A DNA stretch of 64,000 bases, taken from the NCBI GenBank assembly GCA_013002305.1, contig JABDKG010000025.1, forward strand, positions 44,297-108,296, written 5' to 3'. The first letter of the stretch is position 1, and each line of letters starts with the position of its first letter. This document shows, one piece after another, positions 28,320 through 37,454 of the stretch. The stretch is from Hellea sp. GTDB lineage: Bacteria; Pseudomonadota; Alphaproteobacteria; Caulobacterales; Maricaulaceae. A model generated the notes under the pieces. It saw nothing but the letters and a program-made list of their open reading frames with translations, had not been told where the DNA came from and did no database searches. The translations under genes were made by a program, and so were the position numbers.

Positions 28320-30428
28320 ATGTCTATTTTAAATTCTGTTTCCAAGGTTGCACTCGCGGCCATATTAATATCCACATCAATTTCCGCCAGCGCGCAAGAC
28401 GAATTCGGCGAAGACGAAATTGTCGTCACTGGCGCGCGTATTCTTACGGGCTCCCCAGATGATGCGATCACGGGCGTTTCCATTCTGGCGGGGGAAGAGC
28501 TGGAGAACCGATTGGCAGCTACCATCGGCGAGACATTAAAAAATGAGCCGGGCGTTTCGTCGAGTTTTTTCGGAGCCGGCGCCTCACGTCCGATCATTCG
28601 CGGGCAGGGCGGGGATCGTATTCGGGTCCTGACCAATGGCATCGGGTCCATCGATGCGTCATCCGCATCGCCTGACCATGCCGTCGCAGCAGAACCCGCT
28701 CAGGCAGAGCGGATAGAAGTTTTACGCGGGGCTTCTTTGTTGCGGTTTGGATCATCCGGCGCGGGCGGAGTCGTCAATGTTATCGATGGCCGCATTCCGC
28801 AGGCGGTTCCAGATGACGCCGAGATCGATCTGCGGTTTTCTGCGAGCAGCGTTGACAACGGCGCCGAGCTTGCCGGATCTATGAATCAATCGATTGGCGA
28901 GAATTTTGTTTTGCATCTGGACGGGACCTGGCGCGAAGCCAATGATTACCGCATTCCAGGTTTTGCGGAGAGCGAAATTCTTCATGAAGCCGAAGAAGAA
29001 GAGCATGAAGGCGAAGACCATGACGATGAGGATCACGATGAAGAGCGTGAAGGCGAGGCTTTTGGCCGGCTCGATAACTCCGACCTTGAATCCTATTCGT
29101 TGACGGGCGGCCTGTCCTATGTCGGCGATCGCGGCTTTATCGGCGTTTCGCTTCACTCTTTTAACAGCCGTTACGGAGTTCCCGGCGGCCACGGCCACGA
29201 AGATGAGCATGATCATGAAGAAGAACATGAAGACGACGACGATGATGATCATGAAGAGGAAGAAGAAGAGCTCGTTTCCATTGATCTTGAACAGACTCGC
29301 CTTGACCTGAACGCGGTTCGCGAATTCGATGGATTTATCGAGCGCGTACAGTTGTTTGGCGGATATGCCGATTACACCCATACTGAACTTGAAGGTGATG
29401 AGATCGGCACGGTCTTCGCCAATGAAGGCTGGGAAACCCGGCTCGAAGCTATTCAGGCCGAAAATGATGGCTGGAAAGCCGCATATGGCATCCAAATCCG
29501 CAATCGTGACTTTTCGGCTGTTGGCGCCGAAGCATTTGTGCCTCCGACGAAAACCACGCAATTAGGCGTTTATACGTTCCAGGAAAAAGAACTGGGCGAA
29601 CTCCATCTCGAGGGCGCGGCCCGGTTTGAAATGACCGAGCACGAAAACAGCTTAAATTCGCAGTCAAAGGACTTTGACCTGTTTAGCGTGTCGGGCGGCG
29701 GTGATTATCATATTTCTAACAAAATTCGGTTTGGCGCGACGGTATTTAGAACTGAACGCGCGCCGACCAGCGAAGAGCTGTTCTCAAATGGCCCGCATCT
29801 CGCGACCAGCGCATTTGAAGTTGGTAACCCTGACTTGAACAAAGAAACCGCGACGGGCGCGGAAGTGTCCTATCGCCATCGCGGCGACGATCATTTTGTT
29901 ACGGCTAATCTGTTTTACACCGATTATGACGGCTATATTTTTGAACGCATGACCGGCGCGGAAGAAGACGGTCTGGATGTATTTGAGTTTGCGGCCGATG
30001 ACGCAACCTTCCGAGGCGGTGAAATTCAAGCCGGCTTCGATGTCGGAATGGTCGGAGACATCGAAGTCTCAGTTGACGGCCTCGCCGAATATGTCCGGGC
30101 TAAAACCGATAACGGAAATCTGCCGCGCATCCCGCCTCTATCATTACTCGCGGGCATAGACGCAAATTGGGATGATTTCTCATTTCGGGCCGAAACGGAA
30201 TACGCGGCTAAGCAAGATAAAATATCGGCCGAGGAGCTGCCAACGGATGATTATACTCAGGTCAATATGTTCCTGACCTGGGCACCTGAGACCGAAAAGG
30301 ACATTAAGTTTAAACTCTCAGCCTTGAATCTGCTCGATAGCGAAGCCCGGCAGCACACTTCATTTTTAAAGGATGTCGTGCCATTACCGGGTCGCAATTT
30401 CCGTTTTTCGGTTGATGTCGGCTTTTAG
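28320..30428 (+). CDS. TonB-dependent receptor, likely zinc (ZnuD-like)
   Basis: The start is the ATG at 28320; a TTG 12 bases earlier is less likely. The 702-residue product has a signal peptide (to about residue 25), a TonB-box-like EIVVTGA (33-39), a plug domain with FFGAGASRPIIRGQGGDRIRVL, and a beta barrel ending in GRNFRFSVDVGF with C-terminal Phe. Two long loops are loaded with His, Asp and Glu (28987-29055 and 29188-29271). His/acid loops of this sort occur in the zinc receptor ZnuD. It should import a metal or metal chelate across the outer membrane using TonB energy. The zinc call is inference from loops and context. Confidence 0.9.
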   Translation: MSILNSVSKVALAAILISTSISASAQDEFGEDEIVVTGARILTGSPDDAITGVSILAGEELENRLAATIGETLKNEPGVSSSFFGAGASRPIIRGQGGDRIRVLTNGIGSIDASSASPDHAVAAEPAQAERIEVLRGASLLRFGSSGAGGVVNVIDGRIPQAVPDDAEIDLRFSASSVDNGAELAGSMNQSIGENFVLHLDGTWREANDYRIPGFAESEILHEAEEEEHEGEDHDDEDHDEEREGEAFGRLDNSDLESYSLTGGLSYVGDRGFIGVSLHSFNSRYGVPGGHGHEDEHDHEEEHEDDDDDDHEEEEEELVSIDLEQTRLDLNAVREFDGFIERVQLFGGYADYTHTELEGDEIGTVFANEGWETRLEAIQAENDGWKAAYGIQIRNRDFSAVGAEAFVPPTKTTQLGVYTFQEKELGELHLEGAARFEMTEHENSLNSQSKDFDLFSVSGGGDYHISNKIRFGATVFRTERAPTSEELFSNGPHLATSAFEVGNPDLNKETATGAEVSYRHRGDDHFVTANLFYTDYDGYIFERMTGAEEDGLDVFEFAADDATFRGGEIQAGFDVGMVGDIEVSVDGLAEYVRAKTDNGNLPRIPPLSLLAGIDANWDDFSFRAETEYAAKQDKISAEELPTDDYTQVNMFLTWAPETEKDIKFKLSALNLLDSEARQHTSFLKDVVPLPGRNFRFSVDVGF

Positions 30429-30430
30429 GC

Positions 30431-31045
30431 CTATTTCTTGATCAGGCCTTTTTTCTCGATACCCAGCAATTGAACATGGAACATCAAGGTCGCGTTTGAC
30501 GGAATGCCGGGGCGTCCGGCCGGGCCGTAAGCCAGGTGGCCGGGTACAAATAATGTCCGGGCTTCGCAAGGCTTCATACCGGCAAGGGCTTCGACCCAGC
30601 CTGTAATGACGCCGTTAGCTTGGAATTCGCTGGGCCGTCCGCGATCATAAGAGCTGTCGAACTTTTTCCCGTCCGGAAAAATACCGTGATATTGAACTTT
30701 GACCATATCGGTGGGTTTGGGTGATGGATCGTCTGCATTGCCTTCCTGCACCACGATATATTGCAATCCGGAATTAGTCGTCATGACATTGTCACGCTCG
30801 GCATTGGCTTTGTGCCAGGCTTCCAGATCCATATCGGCGCTTGGCAGGCCGTCGAGCGAGCTCTTATAGGGCGCGATCGATTTGAAAATCTTGGACTCTT
30901 CGCAGGTTCCGATCTCGGCGCCGTAAATATCAAGCTTCATCGAATCGACGTCGGCGCGCAGTTCTTCAAAGTCGGCACTGTCGCCGCCTTGCTGGCAAGC
31001 CGCGAGCAGAACAGCGGTGAGGGTAGCGGTAATCAATTTTTTCAT
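30431..31045 (-). CDS. FKBP-type peptidyl-prolyl isomerase, lipoprotein
   Basis: The start ATG at 31045 follows AAAGGAG at 6 bases. The 204-residue product has a lipoprotein signal (lipobox LAAC in MKKLITATLTAVLLAAC), a helical linker, and a C-terminal FKBP domain: VKVQYHGIFPDGKKFDSSYDRG, FQANGVITGWVEALAGMKPCEARTLFVPGHLAYG and NATLMFHVQLLGIE. It accelerates proline cis-trans isomerisation during folding of envelope proteins. It is convergent with the TonB receptor, 2 bases between stops. Confidence 0.93.
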   Translation of the reverse strand: MKKLITATLTAVLLAACQQGGDSADFEELRADVDSMKLDIYGAEIGTCEESKIFKSIAPYKSSLDGLPSADMDLEAWHKANAERDNVMTTNSGLQYIVVQEGNADDPSPKPTDMVKVQYHGIFPDGKKFDSSYDRGRPSEFQANGVITGWVEALAGMKPCEARTLFVPGHLAYGPAGRPGIPSNATLMFHVQLLGIEKKGLIKK

Positions 31046-31102
31046 CAAAATCTCCTTTGGCGGTTAGCTATTGCGATTGATCGGCTGTGTAAAGATGGAA
31101 GT

Positions 31103-31828
31103 TTAGGGACCGTCGTGCAGCCATCCCGTAATGGAATAGCGGCCCGCACCGGCGAAATTTGCGACCTGCGTGACAATATGAGTGCGCGGCACCTTAAAAA
31201 GCGTCAAACTGTTAAAGCTGGGCGCAAATCCGCGCTTTATATCCTGATCATCAAGGAACAGAAGATGCCCGCCCCAATCGGTCCGCCAGCCTTTTGAAAA
31301 CCCCATGACATAGGCGGCGCGGCGCTTGGCATCATGGCCTGTATCATCATGGGTGTTGAGAAAATGGCCGCGGGCGTAAAAGGTCGCTTGTCCATCAATC
31401 TTGCAAGCGCCGGTTTCATTTGTGATGGTTTTGACAAAACCGAGCATTTCCTCTGAGTTAAGAAATTCGGTCATGCGGTGAAGCGGCCAGCCCGGGTCCT
31501 TTTGCTCCAAATAGGCGCTGATCATCGGGTAGCATAAATAGGTATAAGCGAAGCCGTCCTTGGCGCGCCTGAGCGTATCATTGAGGAGCTGCTGTCGCTC
31601 TTGATGAGGCCGGGCATTCCAATCCTCAGGACTATAATATTGGTGCATGCCCTTATCGTCCGAATGAACCATATGCCAGGGCGTGAATTGCTCGAGGACG
31701 GAGTGGATTTGATCGGCGAGATCGTGCGGGAACAGATTTTCGATCCGAACAATATTGTCGCGCGCATAAATGCTCGCCAGCTGTTTGATATCATGGTCCG
31801 GCGAGAGCCGGATGTTCAGCTCAGTCAA
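31103..31828 (-). CDS. 2-oxoglutarate-Fe(II) oxygenase (prolyl hydroxylase-like)
   Basis: The 241-residue product has the double-stranded beta-helix of the 2OG-Fe(II) family: the iron ligands HxD in FLNTHDDTGHDAKR, the strand FSKGWRTDWGGHLLFLDD, the distal His in KVPRTHIVTQVANF and the 2OG-binding Arg in AGAGRYSITGWLHD. Such enzymes hydroxylate proline or other residues, or sugars and small molecules. The start is TTG at 31828 with AGGA overlapping the stop of the fructose-bisphosphate aldolase gene, so translation is coupled to glycolysis genes. The substrate is unknown. Confidence 0.85.
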   Translation of the reverse strand: MTELNIRLSPDHDIKQLASIYARDNIVRIENLFPHDLADQIHSVLEQFTPWHMVHSDDKGMHQYYSPEDWNARPHQERQQLLNDTLRRAKDGFAYTYLCYPMISAYLEQKDPGWPLHRMTEFLNSEEMLGFVKTITNETGACKIDGQATFYARGHFLNTHDDTGHDAKRRAAYVMGFSKGWRTDWGGHLLFLDDQDIKRGFAPSFNSLTLFKVPRTHIVTQVANFAGAGRYSITGWLHDGP

Positions 31829-32869
31829 TTATCCTGCCTGTTCCAGCTCGTTTGACCATTCCCCCATGGAGGCAAGGCCATTCATCCGCGCGCGGTGATT
31901 AAAAGCCGCTTGCGCTGCGTCATAATTCTCATCTTTTCCGGCCCAGGCAAACAAAGCCGATTGCTGAAGCGCCCGGCCATAAGAATAAGTCAGATTCCAA
32001 GGGAAGCCGCCGATCTGGTTCATGGCATTGAGGTTCTCAGTGGCTGCAACATTTTCCTGACCACCGGATAAAAAGGCTATGCCGGGCACTGCTGACGGAA
32101 CGCATTCCTTGAGGACCTGTACGGTGCGCTCTGCGACTTCGTCGACAGATGGCTGAACAGGGCAGCGTTTCCCGGCCACCACCATATTGGGTTTAAGGAT
32201 AGTGCCTTCGAGGATAACGCCCTGCTCGTAGAGATCAGAGTAAAGTGTTTTAAGGACATTTTCGGTCACATCGTGACAGGTTTGTATGCCGTGATATCCG
32301 CCCATCAAAACTTCGGGTTCAACGATCGGGACAATATTGGCTTCCTGGCATAAAGCGGCATAGCGGGCCAGCGCGTGGGTGTTGGCTTTTATCGCGCCCC
32401 AGCTCGGCGTGACACCGTCGGCAATATCCGGGTTTGAAATTTCGATCACAGCCCGCCATTTGGCAAAGCGCGCCCCAAGCTCGTAATATTCCTTCAAGCG
32501 ATCCCGCAGCCCGTCGAGGCCTTCGGTAATGGTTTCGCCGCGGCGCGCGGCCATTGGCTTGGCGCCCATATCCACTTTGATACCGGGCAGGGCGTCATGG
32601 CTTTTAATCAGCTCGACCAATGATGTGCCGTCGGCGGCGCTTTGGCGTATGGTTTCATCATAAAGGATAACGCCGGATATATGGTTGCGCATGGCGTCTT
32701 CGGTCCGGAACAGCATTTCGCGCCAGTCGCGGCGACGGTCGAAAGTTGACTTGGTTTTTATCGAGTCAAAACGTTTGCCGATCGTACCGGTCGACTCATC
32801 GGCCGCCAGCAGGCCCTGGCCCGGGGTAACCATTTTTACGGCTACATTATTTAGCTGCTCAATATTCAT
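31829..32869 (-). CDS. fba: Class I fructose-bisphosphate aldolase
   Basis: The enzyme splits fructose 1,6-bisphosphate into glyceraldehyde-3-P and dihydroxyacetone-P without a metal. The start at 32869 has AGGAGA 6 bases upstream and overlaps the pgk stop by 4 bases. The 346-residue product has GQGLLAADESTGTIGKRF, PIVEPEVLMGG, and the Schiff-base lysine in ILEGTILKPNMVVAGK, followed by FLSGGQENVAATENLNAMNQ, all of the class I family. It completes a gap-pgk-fba cluster. Confidence 0.95.
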   Translation of the reverse strand: MNIEQLNNVAVKMVTPGQGLLAADESTGTIGKRFDSIKTKSTFDRRRDWREMLFRTEDAMRNHISGVILYDETIRQSAADGTSLVELIKSHDALPGIKVDMGAKPMAARRGETITEGLDGLRDRLKEYYELGARFAKWRAVIEISNPDIADGVTPSWGAIKANTHALARYAALCQEANIVPIVEPEVLMGGYHGIQTCHDVTENVLKTLYSDLYEQGVILEGTILKPNMVVAGKRCPVQPSVDEVAERTVQVLKECVPSAVPGIAFLSGGQENVAATENLNAMNQIGGFPWNLTYSYGRALQQSALFAWAGKDENYDAAQAAFNHRARMNGLASMGEWSNELEQAG

Positions 32870-34044
32870 GAGACTTCTCCTGTTAAAATTTCTACGCCCG
32901 GCAGGGACTTGCCTTCCATCCATTCCAGAAATGCGCCACCGGCGGTCGAAATGAAAGTAAAATCTTGCGCTGCGCCCGCATGTTTGAGCGCTGCAACGGT
33001 ATCGCCTCCGCCGGCAACGGCGATCAAGCCATTTCTCTTCACCCGCTTGGCCGCATATTGTGCCGCTTCGAATGTTGAGGTGTCAAACGGCGGAATTTCA
33101 AATGCGCCCAGCGGCCCGTTCCAGATGAGGGTCTTGGCGCGATCAATCGCGTCCGCCAGACCATTGACGGTCTCGGGTCCGGCATCAAGAATCATTTCAT
33201 TTTCGCCAACCTCATCAAGACCGCAAACCCGGTGTGGTGCATGGGCCGCAAATTCTGTCGCGGCCACGACATCGATCGGTAACAATATCCGGCAGTTTTG
33301 CTCATGGGCCGTGTCCATTATTTTAAGCGCCGTGTCTTTAAGGTCATGCTCGCACAGCGACTTACCGACGTCATAGCCCTGAGCTGCTAGAAACGTATTC
33401 GCCATTCCGCCGCCAATGGCCAGCATGTCGAGCTTCTCAACCAGATTGGACAGAAGGTCGATCTTGGTCGAGACTTTTGCGCCGCCGACCACGCCGAGAA
33501 CCGGGCTGGCCGGATTTTCAAGTGCCTGAGAGAGATGATCAAGTTCGCGCTCCATCGCAAGGCCGGCATAGGCTGGCAAATAATTGGCCAGTCCGGCGCT
33601 TGAAACATGATTGCGATGCGACGCTGAAAAAGCGTCCTGAACAAATATATCCCCAAGCTTGGCCCACTCTTTGGCCAGCGCGTCTTCGCCTTTGGTCTCG
33701 CCCGGATGAAAGCGGGTATTTTCGAGCAGCGTAATATTTTCTTTTATCGAAACCGGGTCATCGCCTCCAGTGAAGCCAATGACTTCGCCGAGATGTTGTT
33801 CGAGAACCGGCAACAAAAATTTGAGCGAAAATTCCGCTTTGGCTTCGCCGTTTGGGCGGCCAAAATGGCTCAGCAGAACAACTTTACCGCCGGCCTCGCG
33901 GATGGCGCGAATAGTTGGCAGGGCAGCTTGAATACGGGTGTCATCCGATATCGTACCGTCCTCGCAGCGCGGGACATTAAAATCAACTCTGACCAGAGCG
34001 GTTTTGCCGGAGAGGTCGGCGTCTTCGAGGCGGCGAAACTGCAT
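32866..34044 (-). CDS. pgk: Phosphoglycerate kinase
   Basis: Pgk makes ATP from 1,3-bisphosphoglycerate. The 392-residue monomer has the substrate-binding N-lobe (LVRVDFNVPRCEDGTISDDTRIQAALPTI and LLSHFGRPNGE) and the nucleotide-binding C-lobe (VVGGAKVSTKIDLLSNLVEKLDMLAIGGGMANTFLAA, IWNGPLGAFEIPPFDTST, and VAGGGDTVAALKHAG). It starts 1 base after the gap stop region and overlaps fba. Confidence 0.97.
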   Translation of the reverse strand: MQFRRLEDADLSGKTALVRVDFNVPRCEDGTISDDTRIQAALPTIRAIREAGGKVVLLSHFGRPNGEAKAEFSLKFLLPVLEQHLGEVIGFTGGDDPVSIKENITLLENTRFHPGETKGEDALAKEWAKLGDIFVQDAFSASHRNHVSSAGLANYLPAYAGLAMERELDHLSQALENPASPVLGVVGGAKVSTKIDLLSNLVEKLDMLAIGGGMANTFLAAQGYDVGKSLCEHDLKDTALKIMDTAHEQNCRILLPIDVVAATEFAAHAPHRVCGLDEVGENEMILDAGPETVNGLADAIDRAKTLIWNGPLGAFEIPPFDTSTFEAAQYAAKRVKRNGLIAVAGGGDTVAALKHAGAAQDFTFISTAGGAFLEWMEGKSLPGVEILTGEVS

Positions 34045-34045
34045 T

Positions 34046-35059
34046 TTATCCCTTAATGTTCCGGGTCATTTCGCGGGCGACATCAATCATGCGATTGGCA
34101 AAGCCCCACTCATTATCGTACCAGGCGATAACTTTGACCAGATCACCGTCGAGAACCTTTGTGAGCGGCGCAGCAAAAATTGATGAATGCGGATCGTGAT
34201 TTAGGTCAGATGAGACGAGCGGTTCTTCTGTGTAACGCAGAACGCCTTTCATACGGCCTTCAGCGGCTTTTTTCACGGCGGCGTTGAGATCCTCGGCTGT
34301 GGTATGGACTTCCGGCTGAAACGCCAGATCGACCATCGAAACATTGGCGGTCGGGACGCGAACAGCAGAACCGGAGAGCTTGCCCAGAAGCTCGGGTATG
34401 ACAAGGCCAACGGCTTTGGCAGCACCGGTTGATGTCGGGATCATGTTTTGGCCAGCGGCGCGGGCGCGGTACAGATCCTTGTGCGAATTATCGAGGATGC
34501 GCTGATCCTGCGTGTAGGCATGGACCGTGGTCATGAAGCCGCGGCGTATACCGACGGTTTCCATCAACACGTCCGCCAGCGGGGCTAGGCAATTGGTCGT
34601 GCAGGACGCGCAGGATACGATCAGGTCGGAGGAGGTCAGGTCCTGATGATTAACGCCGTAAACAATGGTCTTGTCGACGCCGTCGCCGGGCGCGGAAATC
34701 AAAACGCTTTTCGCACCGCCATCGAAATGAGGCTGAACCATTTCCTTGCTGCGAAAAATACCGGTACATTCCATCACCACATCGACATCAAGTTCGCCCC
34801 AGGCAATTTTGGCGGGATCGCGCTCATGGGTCATTCGGACCTGACCCAAACCATAATCAATAGAGCCGTCACTGACTTTGACTTCCGGAGCGAAACGGCC
34901 ATGAACACTGTCATAGCGCAGTAAGTGGGCAGACGTATCAATATTGCCGGGACTGTTAATGCCGACGACTTTCATGTCCGAAATATTATATTCGCTGATG
35001 GCGCGGGTCACCAGCCGGCCAATTCTACCAAATCCATTTATTCCAATTTTTACAGTCAT
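34046..35059 (-). CDS. gap: Glyceraldehyde-3-phosphate dehydrogenase
   Basis: The start ATG at 35059 gives MTVKIGINGFGRIGR, the family N-terminus; an in-frame upstream extension to 35086 is not conserved. The 337-residue product has the NAD-binding Rossmann fold, the catalytic Cys153 in SCASCTTNCLAP, and the C-terminal WYDNEWGFANRMID. It catalyses the oxidative phosphorylation step of glycolysis or its reverse in gluconeogenesis. In many alphaproteobacteria tkt precedes gap; here it does not, and the divergent DUF4164-zapA pair lies directly upstream. Confidence 0.97.
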   Translation of the reverse strand: MTVKIGINGFGRIGRLVTRAISEYNISDMKVVGINSPGNIDTSAHLLRYDSVHGRFAPEVKVSDGSIDYGLGQVRMTHERDPAKIAWGELDVDVVMECTGIFRSKEMVQPHFDGGAKSVLISAPGDGVDKTIVYGVNHQDLTSSDLIVSCASCTTNCLAPLADVLMETVGIRRGFMTTVHAYTQDQRILDNSHKDLYRARAAGQNMIPTSTGAAKAVGLVIPELLGKLSGSAVRVPTANVSMVDLAFQPEVHTTAEDLNAAVKKAAEGRMKGVLRYTEEPLVSSDLNHDPHSSIFAAPLTKVLDGDLVKVIAWYDNEWGFANRMIDVAREMTRNIKG

Positions 35060-35248
35060 GTAGGTGCCTGTTTTGTTTTGGCGCATGTCGATCGTGCCGA
35101 ATCGTTAAATTCTTTTTTTACAAAAACTTGTAACTTCTATGCGCGCCCGAAATGGCCAAGGGCATGCCATAAGTCAACAAGTTATCGCTTGTGACAGGGC
35201 AATAAATGGGCCATTCTAATAAAACAATTGCGTAAATAGAGGATTCTT

Positions 35249-35545
35249 ATGAGTGACAGCGCTGACATTGTAAAAGCGGCTGAAAAACTGGATCAGGCTC
35301 TGCAATCTCTTGAACAGGCATTGACCCCTATGCTGGCCAATTATTCTGAACTCAAAAAGGTCGCGAGCGAGTCGGAGAGTTTTGCAACTGATCGTTCCCG
35401 TTTGGCGCAAGAACTGGACGAGGCGAAGGCCAAAGAAGCGGATTTCACCGAGCTCAAGGCCGACTTTAATCGACTGGCCGGCGAAACGACTGCCGAGCTC
35501 GATAAAGTCATTACCAAAGTCAAAAACGTATTGGAGCGCGGCTAA
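35249..35545 (+). CDS. DUF4164 coiled-coil protein
   Basis: The 98-residue product is almost entirely helical, with heptads in LDQALQSLEQALTPML and RSRLAQELDEAKAKEADFTELKADFNRL, and matches DUF4164, small proteins found next to zapA in alphaproteobacteria. It probably helps or scaffolds ZapA at the division site, an inference from gene neighbourhood. AGAGGA precedes the ATG. Its stop and the zapA start share one base (TAATG), so translation is coupled. Confidence 0.85.
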   Translation: MSDSADIVKAAEKLDQALQSLEQALTPMLANYSELKKVASESESFATDRSRLAQELDEAKAKEADFTELKADFNRLAGETTAELDKVITKVKNVLERG

Positions 35546-35910
35546 TGGCAAAGGTCAATATCACCATTAACGGCCGTCGCTATGCGCTCGGTTGTGATGA
35601 CGGAGAAGAAGAGAGATTATCCGTTTTGGGACAGAAGCTCGATAATCGGATTAAAGATTTGGCCAATCAATTTGGACAAATTGGTGATTTGCGGCTGTTA
35701 GTCATGGCCGGGATTACGATGATGGATGAACTGGAAGATACAGATAATTTGGTCGAACAAAAAGCAGAGCGTCTTGCCGCGGACGTCCGGCGCGCCAGTG
35801 AAGACGCCGTTAATGCCGCGCGGCGTCAGCAAAGCGAAGCTTCCAAGACCCTTCTCGGCGCTGCCAAACGCATTCAATCGATCGCTAATAAAATCGACCG
35901 CGCGCAATAG
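35545..35910 (+). CDS. zapA: Cell division protein ZapA
   Basis: ZapA cross-links FtsZ filaments in the division ring. The 121-residue product has the N-terminal globular part (VNITINGRRYALGCDDGEEERLSVLGQKLDNRIKDL) and a long C-terminal coiled coil (NLVEQKAERLAADVRRASEDAVNAARRQQSE). Length and pattern match the family. It follows the DUF4164 gene and converges on a cyclophilin gene, with 3 bases between the stops. Confidence 0.9.
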   Translation: MAKVNITINGRRYALGCDDGEEERLSVLGQKLDNRIKDLANQFGQIGDLRLLVMAGITMMDELEDTDNLVEQKAERLAADVRRASEDAVNAARRQQSEASKTLLGAAKRIQSIANKIDRAQ

Positions 35911-35913
35911 GCT

Positions 35914-36549
35914 TTATTTCCGATAGGCTTTTTTGATCCTGACAGGGTTGTATAGTGTCTGATAAATTTCGATAGGGAAATCCGGCGGCAGGACATGCCG
36001 CGATTCTTCATCATAAGTTCGAAGCGCTTGAATTTTTTTAACAATATCCATGCCTTTTGTGACACGCCCAAACACAGCATAGCCTTGGCCATCCGGATTG
36101 CGCACACCGCCATAATCTAAAAACAGATTATTTTCAATATTGATAAAGAACGCGCCCGCATTGCCGGTGCCCGGTTCGTAACGCGCAAGAGCAACGCTGC
36201 CGGCGACATTAGACAGTCCGGTTTGAGCCGTGGATTCATGAATGACACCGGCGCTATAGGTTTTCAAATCAAGCGTGCCGCCCTGTATTAAGGACATGCC
36301 CATCTTCCGATTGTCATTTTCGGGGTAAACGACCCGGTAAAACCCGGTTTCCAGCTCTGGCCTATCATTGAACAGCCCTTGCTCGACATAAAATAAAAAA
36401 TCCTGCGTAGAGGCCGGTGCTTTATCCGGAAAAACCTCAATTTCAATTTTGCCAAGCTGGGTTTCCAATATGACGATATTGGAATCTGATTTTGACCCGC
36501 AGGCGACCAATATCAGAGCCGCGAAAAATGCGGTTATATAGCGTATCAT
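35914..36549 (-). CDS. Cyclophilin-type peptidyl-prolyl isomerase, lipoprotein
   Basis: The 211-residue product has a lipoprotein signal (MIRYITAFFAALILVACGSK, lipobox LVAC) and a cyclophilin domain: VILETQLGKIEIEVFPDKAPASTQDFL, FYRVV, NAGAFFINIENN and YAVFGRVTKGMDIVKKIQ. It lacks the usual QGGD..GTG pattern in full (SLIQGGTLDLKTY), so activity may be reduced or altered. It overlaps the upstream 51-aa gene by 4 bases. Confidence 0.88.
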   Translation of the reverse strand: MIRYITAFFAALILVACGSKSDSNIVILETQLGKIEIEVFPDKAPASTQDFLFYVEQGLFNDRPELETGFYRVVYPENDNRKMGMSLIQGGTLDLKTYSAGVIHESTAQTGLSNVAGSVALARYEPGTGNAGAFFINIENNLFLDYGGVRNPDGQGYAVFGRVTKGMDIVKKIQALRTYDEESRHVLPPDFPIEIYQTLYNPVRIKKAYRK

Positions 36550-36701
36550 GATTTATTTTGAGCTCGGAGAAGTCCTTCCGTTAAAAGCGTAACGCCTACG
36601 GCCACAACGATACTAATCACGGGATTGCGCAATGTCAGCATTGAGAGGCCCCCGCACACAGCTCCGACAAAAAGTGAAAGCGGCATAAGGCTGATATTCA
36701 T
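36546..36701 (-). CDS. 51-residue membrane protein, XapX-like
   Basis: An ATG at 36701 preceded by GAAGGA (7-base spacing) opens a 51-codon frame ending TGA at 36546-36548, which overlaps the cyclophilin ATG (ATGA). The product starts MNISLMPLSLFVGAVCGGLS and has two hydrophobic segments with a turn at RNPVIS. Length and the VGAVCGG start resemble the XapX domain, a two-helix membrane family, but the match is weak. It starts 18 bases after the HNH gene stop, so HNH-small protein-cyclophilin reads as one unit. Confidence 0.6.
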   Translation of the reverse strand: MNISLMPLSLFVGAVCGGLSMLTLRNPVISIVVAVGVTLLTEGLLRAQNKS

Positions 36702-36718
36702 GAGCGAATCCTTCAGGG

Positions 36719-37306
36719 TTAGGAGGACTTAAGTTCTACATCCCAATAGAGGTAGTCAAGCCAGCTTTCGTGTAAATGGTTGGGTGGAAATTTCCGGCCC
36801 TGCGCCTGTAATTGATGCATGGTTGGCTTATAGGGTTTGACCGCAGGACGCATTCCTGCATCTTTGGGCAGTCGCCCGCCTTTCTTGAGATTACAGCTGG
36901 AGCAGGCCGCCGCGATATTAGTCCAGCTGGTCCGCCCGCCAAGCCGGCGTGGTATGACATGGTCAAATGTCAGCTCATCCGGGCTGTAGCAATAAACGCA
37001 TTTAAAACCGTCGCGCAAAAACAGGTTAAAGCGCGTAAAAGCCGGGGAGCGATTTTGCGACACATAATCTTTGAGCGCGACGACACTTGGCAGCAACATT
37101 TCAAAACTGGCGGAGCGCACAACCCGGTCATAATGGTTAACCACATTGACCCGATCGAGAAAGACCGCTTTCACGGCGTCCTGCCAAGACCAAAGAGATA
37201 GCGGAAAATAGGAGAGGGGCTGGTAATCTGCATTGAGGATAAGACAGGGGCTTGATCCGAGCGGCAACCCTTCAGGCGGTTTCTTCGGTGCAAACATGAG
37301 GCTCAT
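36719..37306 (-). CDS. HNH endonuclease family protein
   Basis: The 195-residue product (start at 37306; an ATG at 37321 adds 5 residues) has the alphaproteobacterial HNH form: ILNADYQPLSYFPLSLWSWQDAVKAVFLDRVNVV, then RDGFKCVYCYSPDELTFDHVIPRRLGGRTSWTNIAAACSSCNLKKGG, with zinc-binding CxxC pairs and the catalytic DHVIP. The family is widespread in this class and not mobile; its DNA role is unproved. It is divergent from a secreted protein gene across a 186-bp region with a CtrA box. Confidence 0.9.
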   Translation of the reverse strand: MSLMFAPKKPPEGLPLGSSPCLILNADYQPLSYFPLSLWSWQDAVKAVFLDRVNVVNHYDRVVRSASFEMLLPSVVALKDYVSQNRSPAFTRFNLFLRDGFKCVYCYSPDELTFDHVIPRRLGGRTSWTNIAAACSSCNLKKGGRLPKDAGMRPAVKPYKPTMHQLQAQGRKFPPNHLHESWLDYLYWDVELKSS

Positions 37307-37454
37307 GTCGCACCGCCACATAGAAAAATAAAAATTTGAACTTTAGGGGTTCTACCGATTTTCCTGAACGCGCCGCTCCTTCTAGCTTGATTCCTGATCA
37401 GATAATCAGATTGATAGTTCAATGACAAGATAAGAAAGTTTCAGAACATTATAG

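Noticed and set aside
28981..29271. Tandem GAT/GAA/CAT repeats suggesting a DNA repeat array
   Set aside because: The frame is kept and encodes His/Asp/Glu loops of the receptor; period and units vary, so it is a codon-level effect.
28752..29561. A 269-codon frame antisense to the TonB receptor
   Set aside because: Its Phe/Met/Ile-rich stretches are the reverse of GAA/GAT/CAT codons in the receptor's acidic loops.
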